DNA of 64,000 nucleotides, taken from assembly GCF_029760955.1 (NCBI RefSeq), contig NZ_CP121682.1, positions 3,038,001 to 3,102,000 of the forward strand, read 5' to 3'. The notes under the pieces are model-generated. The model did not search any database and was not told where the DNA came from. It saw only the letters and a list, made by a program, of their open reading frames with translations. The translations under genes and the position numbers were made by a program. Shown piece after piece: positions 17,227 to 25,893 of the stretch. This stretch comes from Streptomyces cathayae. GTDB taxonomy: Bacteria; Actinomycetota; Actinomycetes; Streptomycetales; Streptomycetaceae. The stretch's first letter is position 1; each line of letters opens with the position of its first letter.

Positions 17227-18495
17227 TCAGACCGCCGAACCCGCCTTCCACTGGGCCCAGTCCATGTTCCAGCCGTTGAGGCCGTTGTCCGGGGCGATGG
17301 TCTTGTCACCGGTGTTCTTCACGACGACCACGTCACCGACGATGGAGTTGTCGTAGAACCAGGCGCCCGGCGTGTTCGGGTCGCCCGCGCCCTGGGTGTC
17401 GGACAGGCCGATGCAGCCGTGGCTGGTGTTGGCACTGCCGAAGATGGACTTGGCGCCCCAGTAGTTGCCGTGGAGGAAGGTGCCGGAGTTGCTCAGCCGC
17501 ATGGCGTGCGGCACGTCCTTGATGTCGTACTCGCCCTTGCCGTCGTCGTCGGTGAAGCCGACGGTCGCACCGTCCATCCGGGTCTCCTTGAACTTCTCGG
17601 AGACGACCATCTGGCCCTCCCACGTCTTGTTCTCGGGGGACCCGGCGGAGATCGGGATGGTCCGGACGGTCTTGCCGTCCTGCGTGACCTTCATCTGCTT
17701 GGTGGCGGCGTCGACGATCGAGACCTGGTTGCGGCCGATCTTGAAGTTGACCGTCTTCTGCTGGACGCCGTAGACACCCTCGGCACCCTCGACGCCGTCG
17801 AGCGCCAGCTTCAGGGTGACGGTGGAGTCCTCCTGCCAGTAGTCCTCGGGACGGCAGTCCATCCGGTTGGCGTTGAACCAGTGACAGGCGACCTCCTGAC
17901 CACTGGTGCTGGAGACGGTGATGCCCTTCTGGACCTCGGCCTTGTTGGTGATCGCCTTGTCGAAGTTGATCGACACCGGCATGCCGACGCCCACGGTCGA
18001 GCCGTCGTCCGGGGTGAAGGTGCCGATGAAGCTGTTGTCCGGGGCGACCGTGGTGAACGACGCGTTCTCGTGGGCGGCGCGGCCCTCGGAGTCCTCCGCG
18101 CTGACCGACAGCTTGTAGGTGGTGGCGCGCTCCAGCTGGCCGCTGGGCTTCCAGCTCTTCTTGTCGGCAGATATCTCGCCCTCGACGGCGGTGCCGTCGG
18201 TGGTCGTCATCTTCACCTCGGTGAGGGTGCCCTTGGACACGGCCACCGTGGCGGAGTTGTTGATGGAGGCGCCGCTCGAGCCGTCCTTCGGCGTGATCTT
18301 GATCTGGGCCTCGGAGGTCTTCTTGGCCGCCGCCTCGTCGACCTGGGCCTGCGACCCGCCCTTGCCTCCGTCCCCATCGGAGGCGGTGTCGCCGCCGGAG
18401 CATGCCGAGAGCACCATCACTCCACCGAGCAGAGCGGACGCAGCCATCAGACCCCTGCGCCGCTTACCGTCCGTCATCACACGCTTCTCCATCAT
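17227..18495 (-). CDS. L,D-transpeptidase lipoprotein
   Basis: It cross-links peptidoglycan stems 3-3 outside the membrane. After a Lys/Arg-rich start comes a lipoprotein signal ending in LSAC. A Ser/Gly linker is followed by two Ig-like domains (SADKKSWKPSGQLERATTYK and following). The C-terminal YkuD domain carries the catalytic motif TSHGCIGLSD and the upstream His in FLHGNYWG. The start at 18495 (GGGGAAG upstream) gives 422 residues. ATG 18477, with GGAGAAG upstream, is an equal alternative. The architecture matches mycobacterial LdtMt2. A strong terminator follows. It diverges from nothing close. Confidence 0.93.
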   Translation of the reverse strand: MMEKRVMTDGKRRRGLMAASALLGGVMVLSACSGGDTASDGDGGKGGSQAQVDEAAAKKTSEAQIKITPKDGSSGASINNSATVAVSKGTLTEVKMTTTDGTAVEGEISADKKSWKPSGQLERATTYKLSVSAEDSEGRAAHENASFTTVAPDNSFIGTFTPDDGSTVGVGMPVSINFDKAITNKAEVQKGITVSSTSGQEVACHWFNANRMDCRPEDYWQEDSTVTLKLALDGVEGAEGVYGVQQKTVNFKIGRNQVSIVDAATKQMKVTQDGKTVRTIPISAGSPENKTWEGQMVVSEKFKETRMDGATVGFTDDDGKGEYDIKDVPHAMRLSNSGTFLHGNYWGAKSIFGSANTSHGCIGLSDTQGAGDPNTPGAWFYDNSIVGDVVVVKNTGDKTIAPDNGLNGWNMDWAQWKAGSAV

Positions 18496-18816
18496 CGCCG
18501 CTTCCCCGAACCCCGCGGTTTCCCGCGCCCGAAGCCGAGAGTCCCCGTCAATCACTTCAACGCTACGACCGGTGGGTCCCGTTCCCCATGGGGCACGAAT
18601 GTGGGGCGCACCACGTCCAGCGCGGCCGGGCGGGGTTTCAACCCGTGCCCCGACCAAGACGACATGACCCCGGGCCGCGGTTGCCGCCCGAGGTCACGAT
18701 TTCCCCCACACCGCCTCGTCCAGTCACGTCGACCTGGCGCGACTCACCTTTTCCGGACCGCCCCCGCCGACCAACTCCCCCTATTACACCGCTTAATCAC
18801 CATCATGCGTTTTATC
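18496..18816. other. 321-base gap upstream of the L,D-transpeptidase gene
   Basis: No gene is supported here. It contains a short CCCCATGGGG palindrome (18584-18593). Its right third (about 18778-18816) is markedly AT-rich for this genome and continues into the 3' end of the next gene. The transpeptidase promoter is presumably inside but I could not place it. Confidence 0.5.
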
Positions 18817-19203
18817 CTAATTGCCTGAGTTGCCCGCATCATCCTGTTCGCCCTTGTCATCGCTTTTGTCTGACACGTCGTAAAGCTCGTAGCCGTCGCC
18901 CTCGTCGAGGTCCCACTCCGGCGAGTCCGGGTCGTAGTCGATCTGCTCGCTGCTCCACGAGGCCTGCTGGAGTTCCACCCCCGGCACGTCGCCGACCAGG
19001 TTGAAGGGGTCGACGAGATACGCGAGGGCCTCGGCCGCGTCCTCGTTCACCGTGTTCCGGGCGGGCAGCCGTTCGTCGTCCGTCATGTCGCCGTCGTCCG
19101 CGATCCTCGCCAGCGCGGCGCTGGTCACCGCTTTCTCGTCGTCGACCTGGAGGACGAGGTCGACGCGAAGCCTCACAAACCGTGACGTCTCTGGAGTGCT
19201 CAT
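18817..19203 (-). CDS. hypothetical acidic protein
   Basis: A 128-residue soluble protein, strongly acidic. It has Val/Leu strands at the N-terminus (SRFVRLRVDLVLQVDDEKAV) and an Asp/Glu-rich tail (YDPDSPEWDLDEGDGYELYD). There are no membrane segments, cysteines or known motifs. The ATG at 19203 fits codon bias. The gene diverges from the sortase-substrate gene across 108 bases that contain a GTGAC-n6-GTGAC box. The function is unknown. The 3' end is in an AT-rich patch. Confidence 0.75.
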   Translation of the reverse strand: MSTPETSRFVRLRVDLVLQVDDEKAVTSAALARIADDGDMTDDERLPARNTVNEDAAEALAYLVDPFNLVGDVPGVELQQASWSSEQIDYDPDSPEWDLDEGDGYELYDVSDKSDDKGEQDDAGNSGN

Positions 19204-19229
19204 GCCCGGAGCGTACGGCTCCGGGACCC

Positions 19230-19245
19230 GTGACTTTCCCGTGAC
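19230..19245. promoter_or_regulatory. GTnAC-n6-GTnAC box (AfsQ1/GlnR-like)
   Basis: GTGAC-TTTCCC-GTGAC is a perfect match to the direct-repeat pattern known for AfsQ1 and overlapping GlnR sites in Streptomyces. It lies 27 bases upstream of the acidic-protein gene and 67 bases upstream of the sortase substrate. One pair of 5-mers can arise by chance, so this is a candidate only. Confidence 0.35.
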
Positions 19246-19311
19246 CCGCGACTTTCACTAACATCAGCCCACACGGCCAATTAGCCAGCGCCACAAGGGG
19301 ATCGATATTCC

Positions 19312-19746
19312 GTGTCATCCGCTCTCCGTCCGTTGCTGACCGCCACCGCCGCGGGCACCCTGCTGTGCGCCCTGTGGTTCGTCCCGTCCGCCAACGCGAC
19401 CTCCGACCTCCCGGCGGGAGGTACGCCCTCGACAAGCCCGTCTCCGCAGGTCACGGAGCAGGCGAGGGTCCTGTCCAGCACCTCGTCCATAGCGCCGACG
19501 ACTGCGGCTCCGTCCGCGGTGTCAGCGCCGTCCGCGACGGAGGTCTCGCCGGCAACGGAGGTGTCGTCCGTGTCGGCGGCGTCTTCAGCGTCCTCAGGGG
19601 GTGTCGACGCCGCCGACGGGCAGGTCAGACTCGCCGCCACCGGCAGCTTCGACAGCACGCCGTACATCCTCGGCGGCACCGCCTGCCTCACCCTCGGCGC
19701 GGGCTTCGTCGCCTACTCGGTGCGCCGGGAGCGCCTGGACTTCTGA
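19312..19746 (+). CDS. LAXTG sortase-anchored surface protein
   Basis: A 144-residue secreted protein. A signal peptide (TATAAGTLLCALWFVPSANA) is followed by a Ser/Thr/Ala/Pro-rich stalk of about 75 residues. The sorting signal is LAATG (in VRLAATGSF), then a hydrophobic segment (YILGGTACLTLGAGFVAY) and a basic tail, RRERL. LAXTG is the form used by class E sortases of high-GC Gram-positives, which would attach it to the cell wall. No globular domain is left between stalk and signal, so it may be a spacer or decoration protein. The GTG start at 19312 has only a distant AAGGGG. The function is unknown. Confidence 0.8.
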   Translation: MSSALRPLLTATAAGTLLCALWFVPSANATSDLPAGGTPSTSPSPQVTEQARVLSSTSSIAPTTAAPSAVSAPSATEVSPATEVSSVSAASSASSGGVDAADGQVRLAATGSFDSTPYILGGTACLTLGAGFVAYSVRRERLDF

Positions 19747-19803
19747 CTCCCTTGGCCGTTCCCCGAGATGAGCCCGCCTCCGGCGCCCCGCCCCCTGTGA
19801 ACC

Positions 19804-21429
19804 TCACCGCAGCGGGCCGGTGACCTCTTCCACCGCCGCCAGCAGCCGGCCGTCGCGCACGAACGCCTCCGCCGCGGCGAGGTCGGGTGCGAGATGACGG
19901 TCCGGGCCGGGGCCGCCCACGCCCGCCTTCCGCGCGGCCTCGACGACGGCCCGGGTCGCGGGCGCCGGCCTCAGCCCCTCGCGCAGTTCGACGGCACGCG
20001 CGGCGGCGTACAGCTCCACCGCGATGACCCGGGTGAGGTTGTCGACGGAGGTCCGCAGCTTGCGCGCGGCCGACCAGCCCATGGAGACGTGGTCCTCCTG
20101 CATCGCGGAGGACGGGATCGAGTCCGCCGACGCCGGTACGGCGAGCCGCTTCAGCTCGCTCACCAGCGCGGCCTGCGTGTACTGAGCGATCATCAGACCC
20201 GAGTCGACACCGGCGTCGTCGGCGAGGAACGGCGGCAGTCCGTGGCTGCGGTTCTTGTCCAGCAGCCGGTCGGTGCGGCGCTCGGCGATGGAGCCGAGGT
20301 CGGCGACGGCGATGGCGAGGAAGTCCAGCACGTACGCCACCGGGGCGCCGTGGAAGTTGCCGTTGGACTCGACGCGCCCTCCCCCGGAGCCGGACGCCCC
20401 CGGTCCGGTGTCCGCGGGCAGCACCACCGGATTGTCGACGGCGGCGGCGAGTTCGCGCTCGGCGACCAGCCGGGCGTGGGCGATGGTGTCCCGTCCGGCG
20501 CCCGCGACCTGCGGGGCGCAGCGCACGGAGTAGGCGTCCTGGACCCGCGGGGCGTCGTCCTGGTGATGCCCCGTCATCCCCGAACCGGCGAGTACGGCCA
20601 GCATGTTGGCGGCGCTGGCGGCCTGGCCCGGGTGCGGGCGAAGGGCGTGCAGTTCGGGGGCGAGCACCTTGTCGGTGCCGAGCAGTGCCTCCAGGCTCAG
20701 GGCGGCCGTGACGTCGGCGGACCGGTACAGGACGTCGAGGTCGGCGAGAGCCATGACGAGCATGCCGAGCATGCCGTCGGTGCCGTTGAGGAGGGCCAGC
20801 CCTTCCTTCTCGCGCAGTTCGAGAGGCCGGATCCCGTGCGCGGCGAGCAGTTCACCGGCGGGGCGCAGGGTCCCGTCGGGCCCCTCGGCCTCCCCCTCGC
20901 CCATCAGCGCGAGGGCGCAGTGGGACAGCGGGGCCAGGTCACCGGAGCAGCCGAGCGAGCCGTACTCGTGCACGACCGGGGTGATCCCGGCGTTCAGCAC
21001 GTCGGCCATGGTCTGCGCGACCTCGGGGCGTACGCCGGTGTGCCCGGAGCAGAGGGTCTTCAGCCGCAGGAACATCAGGGCGCGCACGACCTCCCGCTCG
21101 ACGCGGGGGCCCATGCCGGCGGCGTGCGAGCGGACGATGTTGCGCTGCAGCCGCCCGCGCAGTTCCGGGCCGATGTACCGGGTCGCCAGGGCACCGAAGC
21201 CGGTGCTCACCCCGTACACGGGGTCCGGCTCGGCGGCCAGGGCGTCCACGATCCCGCGGGACGCGGCGAGGGCGGCCAGCGCCTCGCCGGAGAGCTCGAC
21301 ACGGGCACCGCCACGTGCCACGGCGAGCACGTCGGACGCGGTCACCGCGGACGCCCGCCCGTCTCCCAGCACCACCCTTCCCAGGCCGTGCCGCGCGCCT
21401 TCCCCGTTCACCACAGTGTGCATATCCAT
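19804..21429 (-). CDS. hutH: histidine ammonia-lyase
   Basis: It removes ammonia from histidine to give urocanate, the first step of histidine utilisation. The 541 residues carry the MIO-forming triad Cys161-Ser162-Gly163 in GSLGCSGDLAPLSH. Cys rather than Ala at the first position is, as I recall, normal for streptomycete HutH. Other landmarks are YGVSTGFGA, LLNGTDGML, SVRCAPQV and SSAMQEDHVSMGW. A Gly/Ser-rich insert (TGPGASGSGGG) precedes VESNGNFHGA. The start at 21429 is chosen because TACTCT sits seven bases upstream, indicating a leaderless message. ATG 21423 is the alternative. No other hut gene is adjacent. Confidence 0.94.
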   Translation of the reverse strand: MDMHTVVNGEGARHGLGRVVLGDGRASAVTASDVLAVARGGARVELSGEALAALAASRGIVDALAAEPDPVYGVSTGFGALATRYIGPELRGRLQRNIVRSHAAGMGPRVEREVVRALMFLRLKTLCSGHTGVRPEVAQTMADVLNAGITPVVHEYGSLGCSGDLAPLSHCALALMGEGEAEGPDGTLRPAGELLAAHGIRPLELREKEGLALLNGTDGMLGMLVMALADLDVLYRSADVTAALSLEALLGTDKVLAPELHALRPHPGQAASAANMLAVLAGSGMTGHHQDDAPRVQDAYSVRCAPQVAGAGRDTIAHARLVAERELAAAVDNPVVLPADTGPGASGSGGGRVESNGNFHGAPVAYVLDFLAIAVADLGSIAERRTDRLLDKNRSHGLPPFLADDAGVDSGLMIAQYTQAALVSELKRLAVPASADSIPSSAMQEDHVSMGWSAARKLRTSVDNLTRVIAVELYAAARAVELREGLRPAPATRAVVEAARKAGVGGPGPDRHLAPDLAAAEAFVRDGRLLAAVEEVTGPLR

Positions 21430-21436
21430 ATTCAGG

Positions 21437-21467
21437 AGAGTACGCAGTGAATTCAATGATGTCATCA
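21437..21467 (-). promoter_or_regulatory. hutH promoter with overlapping palindrome
   Basis: On the minus strand, ATGACA (21465-21460), a 17-base spacer and TACTCT (21442-21437) precede the ATG by seven bases. The odd palindrome TGATGACATCA (21467-21457) overlaps the -35 and could be an operator. The wider arms CAGTGA and TCACTG flank it (21445-21470). Confidence 0.5.
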
Positions 21468-21504
21468 CTGGAACCCGCGCTCACCCCTTACAGGTTCAGT
21501 ACGC

Positions 21505-22653
21505 CTAAGGCGAGTGCCGGCCCCGGAAACGGCGGCGCTCTCCGTCCGCGTTCCGCGCGGGCTCGTCCGCCAGCCGTACGACCGGGTCGCCCGGTCCCGC
21601 ACGCCCGGCGACGACGGGACGGGTGGCCCGCTCGGCCTTGGCGCGGTACTGCGCCGCGTCGGCCAGCCGGAAGAGCCGCCGGGCGGAGAGCACCGGCCCG
21701 ATGGGGTCGCCGGTGGAGGCCACCCCGCAGGCCACCCCGTCCCCGATCCCCGACTCCACCGCACGGCGGCACACTTCGTCGGCCACCTTGACGACCTCTC
21801 CGGCGGACGGCCCCACCACCAGCAGACAGAACTCGTCCCCGCCGAGCCGCGCCGCCAGTGCTCCCGGCAGCATGGCCCCGCACAGGGACAGCACGCTCCC
21901 GAACCGCTCCAGCAGCCGGTCACCGACGGCGTGCCCCTGCGTGTCGTTGACCCGCTTGAGCCCGTTGACATCGCACACGACGAGGCTGACCACCGCCCCG
22001 TCCTCGCGATGCCGCTCGATCGCCTCGTCGAGGCGCACGTCCACCGCCCGACGGTTGGCGAGCCCGGTGAGCGCGTCCGTGTACGCCAGCCGCTGCGCCT
22101 CCTCCAGCCGCTCGCTCTGCGCGAGCCCGGCGGCGACGACGGCGGCCAGCACCATCGCGAAGTCGGCGTCACCGCGCCCGAAGACGGGCGCCCCCACCGG
22201 CCGGGCCACGTACAGCTCCCCCCACGCCCTCCCGTGCAGCACGATCGGGGCGACCACGCAGCAGCCGCGCCCGCGCCGCCGCAGAGCCGCGACCCGCTGA
22301 TGACAGGCGCCGGGACTTGCCTCCGCCGACCCCTCGGCGGTCTCCACCCAGGCGTCGGGCTCGCCGCCACCGGCCCACCGCTCGTGCAGGAACTCGGCGA
22401 TCTCGGCGAACTGGTGCACGGGATAGGCCTCGCCCTCCGGGAACTCCTCCTCGCCCGGTGCCAGCTCGCCGACGTTCACCAGGACCCGCAGCCGCCCCAG
22501 CTCCCGCTCCCACACGGACAGCGCGGCGAAACCCCCGCCGAGCGCCCGGCAGGCTCCGAGGGCCGCGGCCCGCCAGACCTCCTGCGAGCCCTGCACGGCG
22601 GCCATGCCCTGCGCCAGTGCCACCACGGCCGCCAGCCGGCTGTCCTCACCCAT
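21505..22653 (-). CDS. GAF-GGDEF diguanylate cyclase
   Basis: A 382-residue cytosolic protein. Residues about 5-180 form a GAF-like sensor (WRAAALGACRALGGGFAALSV). A GGDEF domain follows from about 188 (AYTDALTGLANRRAVD) with GGDEF intact at 271-275. This should make cyclic di-GMP from two GTP, the signal that acts through BldD in streptomycete development. No RxxD inhibitory site precedes GGDEF, so product inhibition at that site is not expected. No EAL domain is present. It is transcribed toward hutH with 75 bases between, but hutH seems to have its own promoter. Confidence 0.88.
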   Translation of the reverse strand: MGEDSRLAAVVALAQGMAAVQGSQEVWRAAALGACRALGGGFAALSVWERELGRLRVLVNVGELAPGEEEFPEGEAYPVHQFAEIAEFLHERWAGGGEPDAWVETAEGSAEASPGACHQRVAALRRRGRGCCVVAPIVLHGRAWGELYVARPVGAPVFGRGDADFAMVLAAVVAAGLAQSERLEEAQRLAYTDALTGLANRRAVDVRLDEAIERHREDGAVVSLVVCDVNGLKRVNDTQGHAVGDRLLERFGSVLSLCGAMLPGALAARLGGDEFCLLVVGPSAGEVVKVADEVCRRAVESGIGDGVACGVASTGDPIGPVLSARRLFRLADAAQYRAKAERATRPVVAGRAGPGDPVVRLADEPARNADGERRRFRGRHSP

Positions 22654-22748
22654 CCCTCCAGGCTAGGGACGTTCCGCACTAATCGGGAGATTTAAGGAGC
22701 GAATGGGGAGCCGCCGAGGCGAGTCGCCGCAGGTGGGCGGGGCTCCGC

Positions 22749-22815
22749 CCACCACCGCCCGTCCACCACCGCCCGCCCGTCCACCACCGCCCGCCCGCCC
22801 ACCACCGCCCGCCCG
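22749..22815. repeat. C-rich tandem repeat between two genes
   Basis: Four copies of CCACCACCGCCCGCCCGT and variants (14-18 bases) lie between the GGDEF gene start and the enoyl-CoA hydratase stop. It is simple slippage-prone DNA, G-rich on the minus strand that is transcribed from the hydratase gene. Confidence 0.8.
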
Positions 22816-22862
22816 CCGCTCGTCGCCCGCCCGTTGCCGGACCGTCACCGCCCTGACGCCCG

Positions 22863-23663
22863 TCACCGCCCCGGCCAGTTCGGCTTGCGCTTCTCGTTGA
22901 AGGCGGCGACGCCCTCCGCGCGGTCGCCCGAGAACGCCACCGACCGCCAGGCGGCGTCCTCCACCTCGAGCCCGGCGGGCAGATCCAGCCCCTGCCCCAG
23001 ACGCAGTGCCCGCTTGGCGGCCCGCAGGCCCACCGGTGAGTTCGCGGCGATCCGGGCGGCCATGGCCAGCGCCGCCTCCCGGTCCCGCCCCGCCTCCACC
23101 AACTCGTCGACGAGGCCCAGTTCACGGGCTTCGGCGGCCTCCACCCGACGCGCCGTGAAGATCAGCTCGGCGGCCCGGGCCGCCCCCACCCGCCTGGGCA
23201 GCAACTGCGTGCCGCCGCCGCCCGGAATCACCCCGACGGACACCTCGGGCAGTCCCAGCACGGCGGTGCGGTCGGCCACGATCACATCGCAGGACAGGGC
23301 CAGCTCGAAACCGCCCCCCAGCGCGAACCCGTGCACCGCCGCCACGGTCGGCACCGGCAGCTCCAGCACACCGGTGTAGGCCCCGCGCGCCACCGGCCGC
23401 TGACGGACCAGATCGGCGTCACTGAAGGAATTGCGCTCCTTCAGGTCGGCCCCGACGCAGAAGGCCCGTTCGTGCGACGAGGTCAGCACCACCGCCCGCA
23501 CCTCCGGGTCTCCCCCCAGCTCCGCGCAGGCTCCGGCGACGGACCGGGCCATCTCGGTCGAGACCGCGTTCATGGCCTTGGGCCGGTCGAGGACGAGCTC
23601 CGCGACATGCCCCTGCTCATGCCGCCGCACCAGCACGAACTCCCCGAACCGTTCCTCACTCAT
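22863..23663 (-). CDS. enoyl-CoA hydratase/isomerase family protein
   Basis: A 266-residue crotonase-fold protein. The oxyanion segments are ERAFCVGADLKERN and HGFALGGGFELALSCDV. The two glutamates expected for a hydratase are present (FELALSC and LPEVSVGVIPGGGG). It should hydrate trans-2-enoyl-CoA in fatty or branched-chain acid oxidation. Substrate chain length cannot be told. The ATG at 23663 is preceded by GGAGGGT. The C-terminal half is ordinary. It stands alone, without adjacent beta-oxidation genes. Confidence 0.88.
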   Translation of the reverse strand: MSEERFGEFVLVRRHEQGHVAELVLDRPKAMNAVSTEMARSVAGACAELGGDPEVRAVVLTSSHERAFCVGADLKERNSFSDADLVRQRPVARGAYTGVLELPVPTVAAVHGFALGGGFELALSCDVIVADRTAVLGLPEVSVGVIPGGGGTQLLPRRVGAARAAELIFTARRVEAAEARELGLVDELVEAGRDREAALAMAARIAANSPVGLRAAKRALRLGQGLDLPAGLEVEDAAWRSVAFSGDRAEGVAAFNEKRKPNWPGR

Positions 23664-23877
23664 GACACCCTCCGGTTAACGCGGGTTAACATCCGTCGCC
23701 CCCGATCATCGCAGCCGGAACCCACCCGGCAAAAGGGCGTACGTCCAGTTCCCTCCTCACCCCCCGTCCACCCGTTCGAGTGATATCCCGCCCGCTCCGG
23801 CCCGGACCCGGGCCGGAACGCATAACGTGCGCAGCACCGCGGCGCGTTGGGGGCGCGTCCGCAGGGGGAGGAATCGC

Positions 23878-24621
23878 ATGACGACGAACACGCCGACCAG
23901 GCCACAGCCCACCGCACCGGACGCGGCCGACCGGGCACCGGCACACACCGGATTCGCCCTCTTCAGCGCGCGCATCCGGGGCCGGCACCGCAGACCGCGC
24001 CCCCGGAAGCTGCTGCTGGCCGTCGGCGGTCTGACCCTGGCGATCGGCGCCCTGAGCCTCGTACGCCTGGCGTCCGACCCCGGCCCCGGGGACATCGGAG
24101 CCGAGGCCGGCCCCCGCCCGGTCCCGGACACCGCGAATGCCGCAAGCCCCGGCCCGGCCGACGCCGACGGTTCCGACAGCACCGCCGGCGCCCCCACCGC
24201 GGGTCCGGCATCCCCCGCCCCGGAGGCGAGCCCTTCCTCGCCCACCGTCCTGGGTGGTGCGAGCGGCTCACCGCTCGCACCGTCCGCTCCGGCGGGCAGA
24301 GCCGCCGCACCGACCGCCACGACACCGGCCCTCACCGCCCCGACCCCGGCCGCACCGAACGCACCGAGTACTCCGAACGGGCCGAACGCCCCCGGAGCGC
24401 CGCCCCCCGTCGACGCCGCACCGGGCGGGCCCCCACCGGGCCCTCCGGGCGGCACACCGTCTCAGCCGAAGCCACCACACCCGAAACCGAAGCCGCCACC
24501 GGACCGGCAGACACCACCACCCCCGCCGGCGGACCGGCCGGGCCAAACGGACGACGGCCCTCTCCTCTGCGTACCGATCATCGGCCTGTGCGTCGACGCC
24601 GACCTGGCTCTCAGCGGCTGA
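23878..24621 (+). CDS. proline-rich single-pass membrane protein
   Basis: A 247-residue protein. The cytoplasmic N-terminus is basic (RIRGRHRRPRPRKL). One membrane helix (LLLAVGGLTLAIGALSLV) is followed by about 150 residues almost entirely of Pro, Ala, Gly, Ser and Thr. It ends in the compact tail LLCVPIIGLCVDADLALSG, whose two cysteines could form a disulfide. It is probably a wall-spanning protein with a small functional tip. GGGGGAGG before the ATG at 23878 is a strong ribosome site. The function is unknown. The long Pro-rich stretch makes database matches by composition unreliable. Confidence 0.8.
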   Translation: MTTNTPTRPQPTAPDAADRAPAHTGFALFSARIRGRHRRPRPRKLLLAVGGLTLAIGALSLVRLASDPGPGDIGAEAGPRPVPDTANAASPGPADADGSDSTAGAPTAGPASPAPEASPSSPTVLGGASGSPLAPSAPAGRAAAPTATTPALTAPTPAAPNAPSTPNGPNAPGAPPPVDAAPGGPPPGPPGGTPSQPKPPHPKPKPPPDRQTPPPPPADRPGQTDDGPLLCVPIIGLCVDADLALSG

Positions 24622-24628
24622 ACAGACC

Positions 24629-24682
24629 GAACAGGCAGGACAGGTCGAACAGACAGGACCGGTTGAACAGGCAGGACCGGCC
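24629..24682. repeat. three tandem 18-bp repeats after the proline-rich gene
   Basis: Units at 24629, 24647 and 24665 are variants of GAACAGGCAGGACAGGTC. They lie between the converging proline-rich gene and the adenylate cyclase gene, where a terminator might be expected. Confidence 0.8.
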
Positions 24683-24702
24683 GGGGCGGCCGACAGGAAG
24701 CG

Positions 24703-25893
24703 TCAGGAGCCGTCCCGGCGGGTGAGCAGCCAGGGTTCCACCACGCCCAGACCACGCACCGGCCGCTGATACATCGGCTGCAGCGCGAAGCGGTACGCCG
24801 GAGGCTTCTCGCCCTCCTTCTCCGCCGAGGCCGCCGCCTCGGCAGCGGCCGCCTCGGAGGCGGGGGCGTCTTCGGTGCGGATCAGCTCCTCGGCGAACGC
24901 GGTGTCGATGAGCACGCCGTCACGAGGAGCTATCGAGGTGAGCCGGGAGGCGAGGTTCACCGTCGTACCGAAGACATCACCCATCCGGGTGGTGACGGTG
25001 CCGAAGGCCATGCCGACCCGCAGCTCAGGCATCGTCTCGTCGTTCGCCATCGTCTCGATCAGCAGCATGGCGATCTCCGCGGCCGTCCCCGCGTCGTCGG
25101 CGGCGTAGAGCACCTCGTCGCCGAGGGTCTTGATGAGCCGCCCGCCGCGCGCGGCCACCAGGTCGGCGGCGGTCGTCTCGAAGGCCTCGACGAGCTCGCC
25201 GAGTTCCTCCTCCTCCATCCGCCGGGTGAGCCGGGTGAACCCGACGAGGTCCGCGAACGCGACGGCGAGCCGCCGGTCCACCATCTCCTCGTCGTCTGCC
25301 GCCTGGAGCACCCGCCCGGCCGAGGCGGCGAGTTGCCGCCGCCAGACGTAGACGAGGAACTCCTCCAGCTCGGGCAGGAGCAGCTCGATGATGGGATACG
25401 TGACCTCGGTGCGGGTCATGCCCAGCTCGGGCGGCTCGGTCAGCCCTTCCAGGAAGGAGTCGATCTGCCACTCGGCCAGTCGCGCGGTGGTCTGTCCCGT
25501 GGACCGCGCCACCTGCACGGCCATGGCCTCGCTGAGCAGCCCCGCCTCCACCAGACCGGCCAGCCGGCGCAGGGCCAGGACGTCGGCCTCGGTCAGCGCC
25601 TTGGCCTGTCCTACGTCCGCGAATCCCATGGCCCGCCAGAAGCGCGTGGCCGTTTCCACGGTGACGCTGGCGCTGCGCGCCGCCTGAAAAGGGGTGTAAC
25701 GGCGCTCGGCGCCCAGGATGAGCTGTTCGAGACGCAGAGCGAGCGGGTCCTCGCCGTTGTCGGCGGAACGGGAGTCGTCCCCCCGTCGGCTCCTCCGATC
25801 AGGGGACTCCTCCCGATCAGGAGGACTCGAGGGCTGGGGAGGCTCCGCGCGGCCCTGCGCTTCCGTACCGGAGCCCGAGTCGTCGACGGTCAC
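24703..25893 (-). CDS. cya: class III adenylate cyclase
   Basis: It makes cAMP from ATP in the cytoplasm; cAMP acts through Crp in streptomycetes, affecting germination and antibiotic onset. The 396 residues have a disordered charged N-terminus. A helical region of about 150 residues follows (YTPFQAARSASVTVETATRF), then the cyclase homology domain from about 215. In the domain are the metal Asp in FADLVGFTRL, the adenine-selecting Lys in RLIKTLGDEVLY and the transition-state Asn/Arg in TVNLASRLT. It has no membrane segment. The GTG at 25893 is the first in-frame start. An Ala/Glu-rich insert lies near the C-terminus. Confidence 0.92.
   Translation of the reverse strand: MTVDDSGSGTEAQGRAEPPQPSSPPDREESPDRRSRRGDDSRSADNGEDPLALRLEQLILGAERRYTPFQAARSASVTVETATRFWRAMGFADVGQAKALTEADVLALRRLAGLVEAGLLSEAMAVQVARSTGQTTARLAEWQIDSFLEGLTEPPELGMTRTEVTYPIIELLLPELEEFLVYVWRRQLAASAGRVLQAADDEEMVDRRLAVAFADLVGFTRLTRRMEEEELGELVEAFETTAADLVAARGGRLIKTLGDEVLYAADDAGTAAEIAMLLIETMANDETMPELRVGMAFGTVTTRMGDVFGTTVNLASRLTSIAPRDGVLIDTAFAEELIRTEDAPASEAAAAEAAASAEKEGEKPPAYRFALQPMYQRPVRGLGVVEPWLLTRRDGS

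Noticed and set aside
22749..22815. Repeats resembling a small CRISPR array
   Set aside because: Units touch each other with no unique spacers, and no cas genes are near. It is a simple tandem repeat.
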